DNA of 64,000 nucleotides from NCBI GenBank assembly GCA_036346275.1, contig CM070719.1:16967185-17031184 (forward strand), given 5' to 3'. Positions 35,550 to 45,400 of the stretch are shown here, one piece after another; position 1 is the first letter of the stretch, and each line of letters opens with the position of its first letter. The notes beneath the pieces are model-generated. The model saw nothing but the letters and a program-made list of their open reading frames with translations. It was not told the origin of the DNA and ran no database searches. The stretch comes from Otatea glauca. Lineage: Eukaryota; Streptophyta; Magnoliopsida; Poales; Poaceae. Made by a program: the position numbers and the translations under genes.

Positions 35550-37609
35550 TCCGGTCAATAATGAGGAGACAAATTTATTGGATGATTATTTAATTCGTAC
35601 TTTATAAGATTGCGTATGGTGAGCCACCTAGGTGGATATGGTGTAGTCAGTTATGTAAATCAAATAAGTATGTCTTCGTAAATTACCATGCCTAGTGAAT
35701 AATATGGCTTCCATAGGAGGTGTATATTCATTCGAGAGGTTGTCTTAGGAGTTGGAAGTTGGCCCTCATATCCTTCTCATATGTGTCATCCTCATATGCA
35801 TCATTCTCATATGCATGATCTTTTATATAATGCTTGTATATATATGTTGTTTGTACCGAAGGATAGTAACTTCGGAATTGTTTGTTTGTATGTTATGTTG
35901 ACGTCGGGGCATACGCGTGAGTCGTGGAACCGTGTGAGAGATTTGGAGTAAGATGACATAATCGGTACTCCGATCAACCACATCAAGACCAAGTGTTCAA
36001 CAAGGAAGGTAAGCACCTTCCTTAGATCATGTTGATTCCACTATTTTACAAGTTTATGTTGTTTTATCAAATGTTAAATGCATGCGTGTATGTTTATATT
36101 AAACTTGCTATGTTGCGGGTACCGGTAGATACTTCCTATTTGTATGAATTACCTTTACCTTGATACTTGTTTACTTGCTATTGTAACCTTAGTTTTATGG
36201 TTTAGACATTAGTTAATGGCACTATAGATGTTGATAGCGAGATACATCATGTATATGCTTAGCCATGCTTATTTAGAACGTCATTTAAATGTTGAGCTAC
36301 ACACTTGTTTAGGCTTGAGCAAATTTTAAAAGGTACCGGGCCAAGTTATGGTCTCCGGATATTTTAGTAAAAATCCAAACTGAAAACTTATGGTTTAGAC
36401 ACGGGCGAGATACTATTAGGCGTGAGGAGAGACCTCACGCATAGATAGGGGAGATCCTCGCCCGGGTTAATTAAGGACCGAACTTGACACTATCACCTAA
36501 GTAATTGAGTACAACCACATGTGCTAGTATGGGATAGCGTTAGCTTAGAAAATTAGTTGGAGTTTAGCCTTGCATTTTGGTAGGCCGAAGTTGTAAGGGC
36601 GAAACGGGGTTACAGTGTCGCTCGTAGGTGCTCCTTTCACCGAGGCGTTGGGATCAAAGCATATCCGATACAACAGTGTATGCCTTGCTGTGGGGGAAAG
36701 GACACGATAGGGCGTAAACCATGATTAGTACTGTGTATACGGGTCTAGATTTTTAGCATCATAGCAAGAGCTTGTTATCACTGGGCTGGTGCAAGGCTAG
36801 GCTCTAGCTAGTCGAACGATTTCGTTACAATCTAGCAAATAGGGTACCGTACGTATCGCGAGGCATGGTTGACATGATTACTAGAATGTGTCGTGTGGGT
36901 AAACTGTACCTTCTCTGCAGAAATTTAATCTAATTAATTAGCCGTCCTCACGATCATGAGCAACTCGGAGAAATAATATCAAGTATAGCGTTGTATTTGT
37001 GAAAACCTTGGAAAATGTGGTTTAACGGGTTGGTGTACTTGAAAGCCAAGGTTGGCTAAGGTTTACTCGTTGTTTGTGGCCATGGAGGGTCACAAAATGA
37101 TGGAAATATACTTCATTTACTGTTATTAGTTTCATATCAATTGTTCATTTCAAAATTGCAATACCATTTGATGAACTACTCTCTTGCAAACAAAATCAAC
37201 TTTATACTGAAAATAAAACTTAGTGTAGAGGCTTGATTCCTTGGACTAACCTTGCATGTAAATTTATTTCCATACACTGAAGTCTTGTGAGTACATACGT
37301 GTACTCAATCTTTCTTGTTGACATTTATTAAAAGAATGAGAAAGAAGATCGTCACTTAGTTACCTTTACTTTCGACAATGATGACGTATAGGGTCACGAC
37401 CGCACTCAGACCTTTCTTGTGGGTTTGTTCTCAATTGTAGATTTTTAAGTTAAACTTTGGGCCGGTGGCCTACTATGTACTTATGATTTCAGCCAATAGG
37501 TTATGTATTATTCTTTCTAAGCTACTTCTGCTATCTTTTGTTGCTGTAAGCAGGTGATATACAATCTCTATCCAAAACCGAATTCCTGGGCGGTTTCTGG
37601 GTCGTGACA
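35550..37609 (+). mobile_element. Right part of the Gypsy solo LTR
   Basis: Continuation of the LTR interrupted at 22907. It contains the conserved LTR block near 36892-36976 (GTGGGTAAACTGTACC, then AGCCGTCCTCACGATCATGAGC) and terminates GTCGTGACA at 37609. No coding sequence. Confidence 0.75.
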
Positions 37610-37614
37610 ATATC

Positions 37615-38580
37615 TAGCCTATTTCTCTTTTTTTTTTAGCAAATCAAAAAGACATGCCATGAACTTTTAATATATAATAGATGTCATTATCAAAGTTCCC
37701 GATTTGAAAACCTTTCGTGTGACAATTGGAAGTTCTCAATTTGAAAGTTTCATGTTTCATTTCAATTTGAAGGTTTGTGTGCCAATTTGAATTTTTTCTC
37801 AAGTTGAAAGTTCCTGATTTCAAATTTTTGTCCTTGGATTAATGCTTGCAATTGCAACCTGTTGGTCCTATTAATTCCTTGCTTGAGAGATGGACAATTT
37901 GTTGTTTTGGGTAACAAGAAAGGGGATAAAAGAGAAGCATTGGGAGACAAACACTACGAAAGGGGAAAAGGTTGAAGCAAAAGGCGTAGACCTATGAAAC
38001 GATCATAGACCATTCAGTTGGAATTGCGTAGATGGGAAGGCAATTTGCATCCCTTGGCATGCCAACTGCAGCTGTTTGGTACTGAAAAAACTAAAAAATT
38101 GCCCATCGGTTGGTGAGTAGGGCCGTGAGTCCATGACTTTGATTCTGAAGTGAAGTTAGGAATCGAAGTCCAAAAGAAAATCAACCAACGAACTTGTCCT
38201 CATTGCCGTGACCTTCTCACTGTAGTGCTGACTGTGCAGTACGATTTTTGTTCGTGTTCAATTTTCCCCACCTGTTCCTGGTTAATTTTAAAACCACTAC
38301 TCGGAACACGAAATTTTTTCGTCTCTTGCGAGGATTAAATTATTTCATATGAAATTCTTGTGTTTCAAACGAGCCTAATACATATACGGCTGTATGTACA
38401 TGCTGTGAATTTGTCATTGTATACGATACTTTGGTATAGTTGGTACCAAACGTGCGTACGGTACCTATTAGCTTTGAACGTACATGCAGGACTTGTTGGA
38501 ACCAAAAGTGTGTACATTACCTGATACCTGATAGCTTTGGTCGTCACAACTTTTACGAGCAACTGATCAGTCAATCATAA
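37615..38580. other. AT-rich unassigned sequence with degenerate short repeats
   Basis: Positions 37690-37830 contain several copies of AATTTGAAAGTT-like words. Positions 38430-38560 contain a diverged tandem duplication of a roughly 75-bp unit (TTGGTACCAAACGTGCGTAC versus TTGGAACCAAAAGTGTGTAC, each followed by ATAGCTTTG-like words). No gene is seen. Confidence 0.5.
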
Positions 38581-38792
38581 GAAAACTAAATCACGTTATT
38601 TTCTTCTTCGCAGCCGCCTCAGCTGCCGCCGCCGCTACAGCGTGTGGCCATTCGGAGGGTGACACAGCAACCTGCCTGGCCGGATCCGACGAGGATGCTG
38701 CCGCCGCTACAGCACCTGCAAGGCCACATCCAACCTCGTCTACGCCGGATCTGCCGAGGAAGCGACCATGTCCGGCTGCAAGCGCTTCACGT
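38581..38792 (+). other. GC-rich exon-like fragment
   Basis: A pyrimidine run ending TTCTTCGCAG (about 38604-38613) resembles a splice acceptor. It is followed by an open frame of about 60 codons rich in alanine, with GDTATCLAGSDEDAAAAT and PRKRPCPAA. The frame stops where the Copia LTR begins. I do not recognise a family; it could be a truncated host exon or chance. Confidence 0.3.
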
Positions 38793-38915
38793 TGAATACG
38801 ATGATTTATCCTTAGTCTTTAGCATTTTTCGCTATAAAAGTCCTAAGTGAATCATAAGATTCTCACTTTTTTTCTGAAGTATAATTTCTAGTTCTCTTTA
38901 GACGAGAACTAAGAG

Positions 38916-38951
<36 letters not shown>

Positions 38952-39289
38952 ATGGTCGTAGAGAATTCAAGCAACAAAGAAATCGCAACCAACACATCCA
39001 AAACAAGAAGCGCGCGAGATGATTAGAACCTAGGTTATTCGTTAGCACTATATTCTTATATAGCGCAAAGATATGAGAGTCCTAATGATTCAAGAGAGTT
39101 GCGAGAAAGCAACAATCGCTTGTACTCTTTTGAGGTTGAGCTTAAAAAATTTACTATAGACGTCGTGAAACCTTTTCTCTCTCATTGTCATTACTTTAGT
39201 TCCCTCTAGATTTTTTTTTCGTTCTTAGAGACTGTGCACACTGGTGTTGTATCTCACTAAACTCTTATTCGATCTGGGGATACTGCGCA
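38793..39289 (+). mobile_element. 5' LTR of the deleted Copia
   Basis: Aligns with 41670-42011 plus 46959-47119. The terminus ACTGCGCA at 39289 corresponds to ACTGCACA at 47119. A (TA)n run of about 31 bp (38919-38949) stands where the 3' LTR has a normal CTATATAAACCC promoter box. A site GGTATCAGAG (39298-39307), close to a tRNA-Met primer-binding site, lies 8 bp downstream. Confidence 0.65.
38919..38949. repeat. (TA)n microsatellite at the LTR TATA-box position
   Basis: About 15 uninterrupted TA units. The homologous position in the 3' LTR is the single TATA box near 41800. Confidence 0.9.
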
Positions 39290-39394
39290 TAAGAAAAGGT
39301 ATCAGAGTGTAACAAGTTATATCAGATCAAAGACCGGATTAATCAGATTTGTGACAAGATTGGTAAAGCATAATGTTGCACAAAATCAAGATCA

Positions 39395-41150
39395 ATGTCG
39401 ACAATGTGGAATCAAGTGGAGAAATTTGACCTCGGGGAAAATTTCAGCGTGTGACAATGTATGATGAAGGATGTCTTTGTCCAGTAAGAGTTAATCGCTG
39501 CTCTTGAATAGGATAAGCCGAAAAAGATGTCCACTGATGATGGGAATGGTGGCTCAATCTTTCGACAGGTAGTATTAATTCGATTGGTGGAGAACTCAAT
39601 GTTGACGATCCGGCTTCTAATCAGAACGGATTCGAACCCTGCAATCGCTATACCATGGATCATTTGGTTATCAACCACGCACAAACACGGTTGACATCGC
39701 CAAGAAGGCTTATCCCTGCATGCGAATCGAGAACACAAGCAAGAACGTAGAAGGTGCAATCTGAAATTGTGAATAATATTAGGCACACGAGTTGGGGTTC
39801 TACAAACCGCTGTACGGCGAAAAATTGACAGAGTGTCTAGTTGTAATCTAAGTAAAACCCATCTATTCTAGCAACGGCTACTGAATATATATGAGGATGA
39901 AGGCAAGGGAGACGGCTAGGGGGATGGCCGTGCAACCCTAGGTCGTACAAGACCTTTGGGCCCAAGTGGAGGTGTCGCAGCACCCGGCAGATTCTGTTCG
40001 TCATATAGTTTTGATGATTCCCGTCGATCCAGAAGGAGTTTGAACGTGAAACCACTTCCATTGGAAAGCTCTCATCGTGGGCTTATCCGTAGAGTCCAAG
40101 AACGCCTCAAACAAACTTCGTCAGAAGTTGTTGGGCCCTTGTCTTGGCGTGAGGTAGAAATATGGCTTGCTGGGCTGGCATGGTTACATCAACTGAAGAC
40201 TGGAATGTGACGGAGCGGAAGATTGTCAATACAATTCGTCTATGTCTTTTTGATGAGGTAAAGTACTCGGCAATCAAGGAGAATTTATCAAAGAAATTAT
40301 GGAATAACTTAGAAGAATTGTATATAGCAAAGTTGTTGACAAACCGATGGGTGCTAAAGCGACAGCTATATAGGTTGCACATAGAGGAAGGTGCACAGTT
40401 CATTGACTGTCTCAATGTCTTCAACAAGCTTATCACACAACTTACTAGTGTAGATGAGAAAATTGATCAGGATAATGACATGGTCATCATACTAGTCTCT
40501 GCCACCATCTTGGAAACAATTGGTGATGAATATTCTCGTTGGAAAAGGTACTCTCAACTCCAATGTGACAGTTGCAAATCTATTGGAGGCAAAGTTCTTG
40601 CAAAAATCCATCGGAGTCTTCATCATCAGGTGATCAAGCATTGGCTATAGTAGGTGTTGCAGAGAAAAATAGGAATTACAGGAAGAAGGGCAAAAGTAAG
40701 GGTATACGTGTATGCTATCTATGTGACAGAAATGTCATAAGATAAAAGACTGTTCAAGTTTAAAGAAAATAAAGAGTGCATGCTCAATGGTGGTAGCAAA
40801 AGATGATTCGAACATACTTTTCGTCAGACAATCAAGTACTTCTCATAGATAGATATTAGATTTAGTTTGTTGCTTCTACATATGTTCAACGAGGGAGATA
40901 CTTGACGATGGATCTCTATGCCTGATGCATGGAACTAGTCACTTGGCATATTACAAGGTGTATACAATAACTAAGGTGGGAACAGTTATATTAGAGATGT
41001 ATGATGGAACACATCATGCATTAATGGGAGTTTGGTATGTTCCTGGCTTAAAAAGAATATAATATATGTGAGGTCGCTTGAACTCAAAGGTTGTGAGGTA
41101 TCACTTCGAGGTGGAGTCAAAATCACTTGCAAAGGGCGGGTAATTTTTTT
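39395..41150 (+). pseudogene. gag: Copia gag and protease remnant, interrupted
   Basis: The start is ATG 39395. The first block translates with stops (VEKFDLGENFSV, KDVFVQ, KKMSTDD) up to 39540, a typical Copia gag N-terminus. After the 651-bp insertion the same protein continues from 40200 (DWNVTERKIVNTIRLCLFDE, ENLSKKLWNNLEELY) to 40650. A zinc-knuckle remnant (VCYLCDRN) is near 40705. Protease-region similarity (LMHGTSHLAYYKV, WYVPGLKR) lies at 40915-41065 in changing frames. Pol beyond this point is deleted. Several stops and frameshifts make it non-coding. Confidence 0.7.
39541..40191 (-). mobile_element. Probable solo LTR inserted in the Copia gag remnant
   Basis: This 651-bp segment splits the gag similarity at the codon level: ACTGATGA before it, ACTGAAGA after it. 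Its termini are TG and CA. On the minus strand a TATA-like CATATATATTCAG (about 39896-39884) would fit an LTR promoter. The flanking 8-mers match at 7 of 8 bases, longer than the 5 bp usual for LTR elements, so the class is uncertain. No coding content. Confidence 0.45.
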
Positions 41151-41669
41151 TTTGGAGCAATGGATGATACCGATTGATGGGTAGACCTAAAGAAGGGCAA
41201 TCAATGGGAGGTCTGAAAAAAATCCTGATCAGGATAATGAAATCATATCATCAATGGTAGGTTATCATATCTCAACTGCAGTTATGTGCGAAACTGCAAA
41301 GACGGTTGCAAAATCTAGCAGATGCAAAGGCGAAAGTGCGAGCTATTGAAAGAAGCAAGATGTGGTAGGACCAACAACGCAGTACCAACGAGAAGGTGGA
41401 GCTTGAAAGTGGTACAAACCTATAGCATAAATGGCCGTAGGAACAAAAGGTGTGGTTAACCAAATTACACACAAAGAAATACCTCTCAGGTGTAGGGTTC
41501 GAGAGGATAAGTCCGAATACCAACATGTATGTTGCGATGATGTGTATAAGCCCCTGTGGTGGGGGCACTCCCAAAGGAGAGACAATAAAACAAAAAAATG
41601 CAAAGTCGACTTTGAGCGAGTTCTTGGAAGAGCATGGTGATTTCAACAGATAACAATCAAGATGGAGAT

Positions 41670-42011
41670 TGTAGAATATAGTGACTCGTAACTAGTTTTT
41701 TAGGATTTGCAAAAGTGTGCTATAAGAAGTCCTAGATGATTTCTACTTTCTTTTTGAATAAAATTCTTACTTCTCTTTGGAGAAGGACTAAGGGAGCTAT
41801 ATAAACCCATGAGGTGGACATGGAGAACCCAAGCAACAAATAATCTACAAACCAACACATTCAAAGCAAGAAGCGCATGAGGGGATTAGAGCCTATATTA
41901 TTCTTTAGCACTAGATTCTTATATAGGGTAAGAATCCGAGAGTCCTAAAGGTTTGAAAGAGTTTTGAGAGAGCGACAATCCCTTTTACTCTTTTGATGTT
42001 TATGCTTGAAG
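41670..42011 (+). mobile_element. 3' LTR of the deleted Copia, left piece
   Basis: Starts TGTAGAATATAG immediately after the polypurine tract AAGATGGAGAT (41659-41669) and contains CTATATAAACCC near 41800. It is interrupted at 42011 by the intact Copia and resumes at 46959 to end ACTGCACA at 47119. Confidence 0.7.
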
Positions 42012-42389
42012 TGTTGATTGTTGATCCAAATTCAGAGAGAAGGCCAAACTTCTGACGGAGCGTCGCTTGGGCCTTCGCGGAGCGGAGGCAGAAGTTGGCC
42101 CATCAAGTCGCGCCACCCCTAGGGACGCTTGGGGTGGTGCGGGGGGGCGAAGCCCCCCTGCGATATGGATCGTTTTTTGACCTAGGTCGCAGTCGCCTAT
42201 ATATATCTCCTCTTGTAAGCCGCACGGGCGATTCGTCCCTTGCGTTTGTAACTCTCCAGACAAAATAGTGAATCTCTGCCGCCGGTGCCCGTGGTTTTTT
42301 CCCGAAAGGGTTTTCCACGTTAAATCTTGTGTCTCTTGTTCTGTTTGTGGTTTGATCTTCTTCATGTTTTGTTCGTCATTGATTTAACA
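42012..42389 (+). mobile_element. 5' LTR of the intact Copia, with a hairpin module
   Basis: 378 bp, TGTTGATTG to GATTTAACA. Positions 42042-42158 contain three stem-loops absent or disrupted in the 3' LTR: GGCCAAACTTCTG (42042-42054) with CAGAAGTTGGCC (42089-42100), CCACCCC (42113-42119) with GGGGTGG (42131-42137), and GGGGGGG (42141-42147) with CCCCCC (42153-42158). The promoter box CTATATATATC is near 42196. Confidence 0.9.
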
Positions 42390-42391
42390 AG

Positions 42392-42404
42392 TGGTATCAG
42401 AGCC
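42392..42404 (+). promoter_or_regulatory. Primer-binding site of the intact Copia
   Basis: TGGTATCAGAGCC, exact complement of the plant initiator tRNA-Met 3' end apart from CCA processing, 2 bp after the LTR. It serves here as the unaltered reference for the other elements. Confidence 0.95.
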
Positions 42405-42442
42405 ACGTTTTATCCCTGTTCTGTTCTAGGGTTTCAATCATC

Positions 42443-45400
42443 ATGACGGCGACAATGAAGTATGATCTTCCATTGTTGGACTTGGACACACGATTCTCTT
42501 TGTGGAAAGTTAAGATGCGAGCAGTGCTGGCACACAATGATCTGGATGATGCACTTGAAAGTTTCGGGAAAACAGATCCCAAGAATTGGACAGACGACGA
42601 GAAACGAAAAGACCGTAAGGCTCTATCTCAGATCCATCTTCATTTATCCAACAATATTCTGCAGGAAGTGTTGAACGAGAAATCCGCTGCTTCCTTATGG
42701 CTTAAGCTGGAATCGATCTGCATGTCTAAAGATCTAACCAGCAAGATGCATGTCAAGATGAAGTTGTTCACTCACAAGTTGCAGGAAGGTGGATCGGTTC
42801 TAACTCATATCTCGGTCTTTAAGGAGATCGTCACTGATCTGCATTCCATGGAGGTAAAGTATGATGAAGAAGACCTAGCTTTATTTCTTTTGTGCTCTCT
42901 GCCTAGTTCCTTTGCGAACTTCCGAGATACCATGCTGTATAGTCGTGATACCCTAGCCATAAGTGAAGTTTATGATGCCTTGCAAACCAAGGAGAAGATG
43001 AAACAGATGGTACACTCGGAAGATTCTTCCTCCCATGGAGAAGCCCTATCTGTTCAGGGCAGACCGGAGCACAGGAAATCAAATAATAATTATAGTAGAG
43101 GGAAAAGCACAAATGGACAGAGAGGCCGCTCAAAGTCGAGAGGAAGAGAAAAATTCTGCAGGTACTGTAAGAAAAATAATCATGATATCTCTGAATGTTA
43201 CAAACTGCAGAACAAAGAAAGGCGTAACGGTAAATACAAGCCCAACCCCAAATCAGATGATGATGGTAAGGCCTCTATTGTTTTCGATGGTAGTTCTGAT
43301 GGTGATGTTTTTATTGCTTTTGCTGGATGTGTCTCTATGGATGCTGAATGGGTATTAGATTCTGCTTGCTCTTATCATATGTGTACTAACAAAGATTGGT
43401 TTAGCACTTATGAACCTATCCAGAATGGAGGTCTAGTTCGGATGGGTGATAACACTGCATGCCAGATTGCAGGCATTGGATCCATTCAGATCAAGATGCA
43501 TGATGGTGCTGTGAGAAATTTGACAGAAGTCAGGCACATTCCAACAATGTTCAGAAACCTCATCTCACTGAGTACGCTTGATCTGAAAGGGTATCGGTAC
43601 TCCGCCGATGGTGGAATTATGAAGGTAACAAAAGGCTCTCTTGTTGTCATGAAAGGTGACTTGAAATCTGCAAATTTATATGTCCTTCGAGGTAGTACTA
43701 TCACCGGGAACCGCCTTTGCTTCGATTCTAAACCTGATTCAAATGCTACTAAACTTTGGCATATGCGTCTTGGGCATATGAGTGCTCTTGGTTTGACAGA
43801 GTTAAGCAAGAGAGGCCTCCTTCATGGGTGCAATGTTGAAAAGTTGGACTTCTGTGAGCACTGCGTTTTTGGTAAGCACAAGAGGGTAAAATTTACTTCT
43901 TCGGTTCACACGACAGAAGGTATACTTGATTATGTGCATGCTGATTTTTGGGGTCCATCTCGCAAACATTCTCTTGGTGGTGCCCGTTATATGTTAACTA
44001 TCATTGATGACTACTCAAGAAAAGTTTGGCCCTATTTCTTGAAATACAAATCAGATGCATTTGGAGCCTTTAAGGATTGGAAGTTGATGGTTGAAAGGCA
44101 AACCGAAAGAAAGGTGAAAGTCCTTCGTACAGATAATGGGATGGAATTTTGTTCACGTGATTTTAAGTTTTATTGCAGAAAACAAAGCATTGTCAGGCAC
44201 TATACCGTCCCGCACACACCTCAGCAAAATGGCGTCGCCGAGCGCATGAACAGGACCATTATTTCAAAGGTTCGTTGCATGCTGTCCAATTCAGGTTTGA
44301 ACAGGCGCTTCTGGGATGAGGCAGCTGCCACAGCATGCTACTTGATTAATCGTTCACCCTCTACAGCCATTGGTAAGAAAACTCCAATTGAGGTATGGTC
44401 CGAATCACCTGCTGATTACTCGCAATTGAAAGTTTTCGGCTGTACTGCATATGCACATGTAGACAATGGAAAACTAGAGCCTAGAGCTGTTAAGTGCATA
44501 TTTCTTGGTTATGGTTCTGGTGTTAAAGGCTATAAGTTATGGAATCCTAAAACAGAGAAAGTTTTGATTAGTAGAAATGTCATATTCGATGAATCTACTA
44601 TGTCAGATGAGGTTTTATCATCCAATGTTTCTGATGAAGGACAAGATAAAATAAGTGTACATGTGAAGCAGTTGGTTGATGCCTATAATACACCAGACAT
44701 TGATGCTGAAATTGATGCACATGAACAAACTACTGAAATCTTACCTTCTGATATTGACCCTCCTATTACTGAGCATTCTACTCCAGCTTTACAGTTACCA
44801 CAGCGGTCCATTGCAGTTGATAGACCTAGGAGAAACATTGTTCAGCCTTCTCGATTCATTGAAGAATGCAATTTTGCTGGTTATGCTTTGAGTTGTGCAG
44901 AGGAGATTGAAGGTAATGCAGAACCATCAACTTACACTGAAGTAATTATTTCTAATGATCACAGCAACTGGATGTCTGCGATGCATGATGAGATGGTGTC
45001 ACTCCAGGAAAATGGCACCTGGGAGTTAGTCCACTTGCCTAAAGAAAAGAAGACTATTCGCTGCAAATGGATCTTCAAAAGAAAGGAAGGAGTGTCTCCC
45101 AGTGAACCTATACGGTTCAAGGCAAGGTTAGTTGCTAAAGGTTTCAGTCAAATCCCAGGTATAGACTTCAATGATGTTTTCTCTCCAGTTGTAAAGCATA
45201 GTTCAATACGTACTCTCTTTAGTATTGTTGTTATGAATGACCTTGAACTTGAGCAACTAGATGTGAAGACTGCATTCTTGCATGGGGAATTAGAGGAAGA
45301 CATCTACATGGATCAACCTGAGGGCTTCATTGTTCCTGGTAAAGAAAACTTAGTTTGCAAATTGAAGAAGTCCCTTTATGGTCTAAAGCAATCTCCAAGA

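Larger units (their letters stand above)
18474..37609 (+). mobile_element. Gypsy solo LTR, split by nested Copia insertions
   Basis: The left end is TGTAACACCCTGATTTTCGG (18474). The right end is GTTTCTGGGTCGTGACA (ending 37609). The element is flanked by identical 5-bp repeats ATATC (18469-18473 and 37610-37614). The right part contains the GTGGGTAAACTGTACC...CTCTGCAG block near 36895, shared with the Tekay-type LTRs at 1 and 53704. Removing the nested SIRE element (12.6 kb) and the minus-strand Copia remnant leaves about 4 kb of LTR. No internal Gypsy coding sequence belongs to it. A single LTR with intact target duplication is the product of recombination between the two LTRs of one element. 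Confidence 0.85.
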
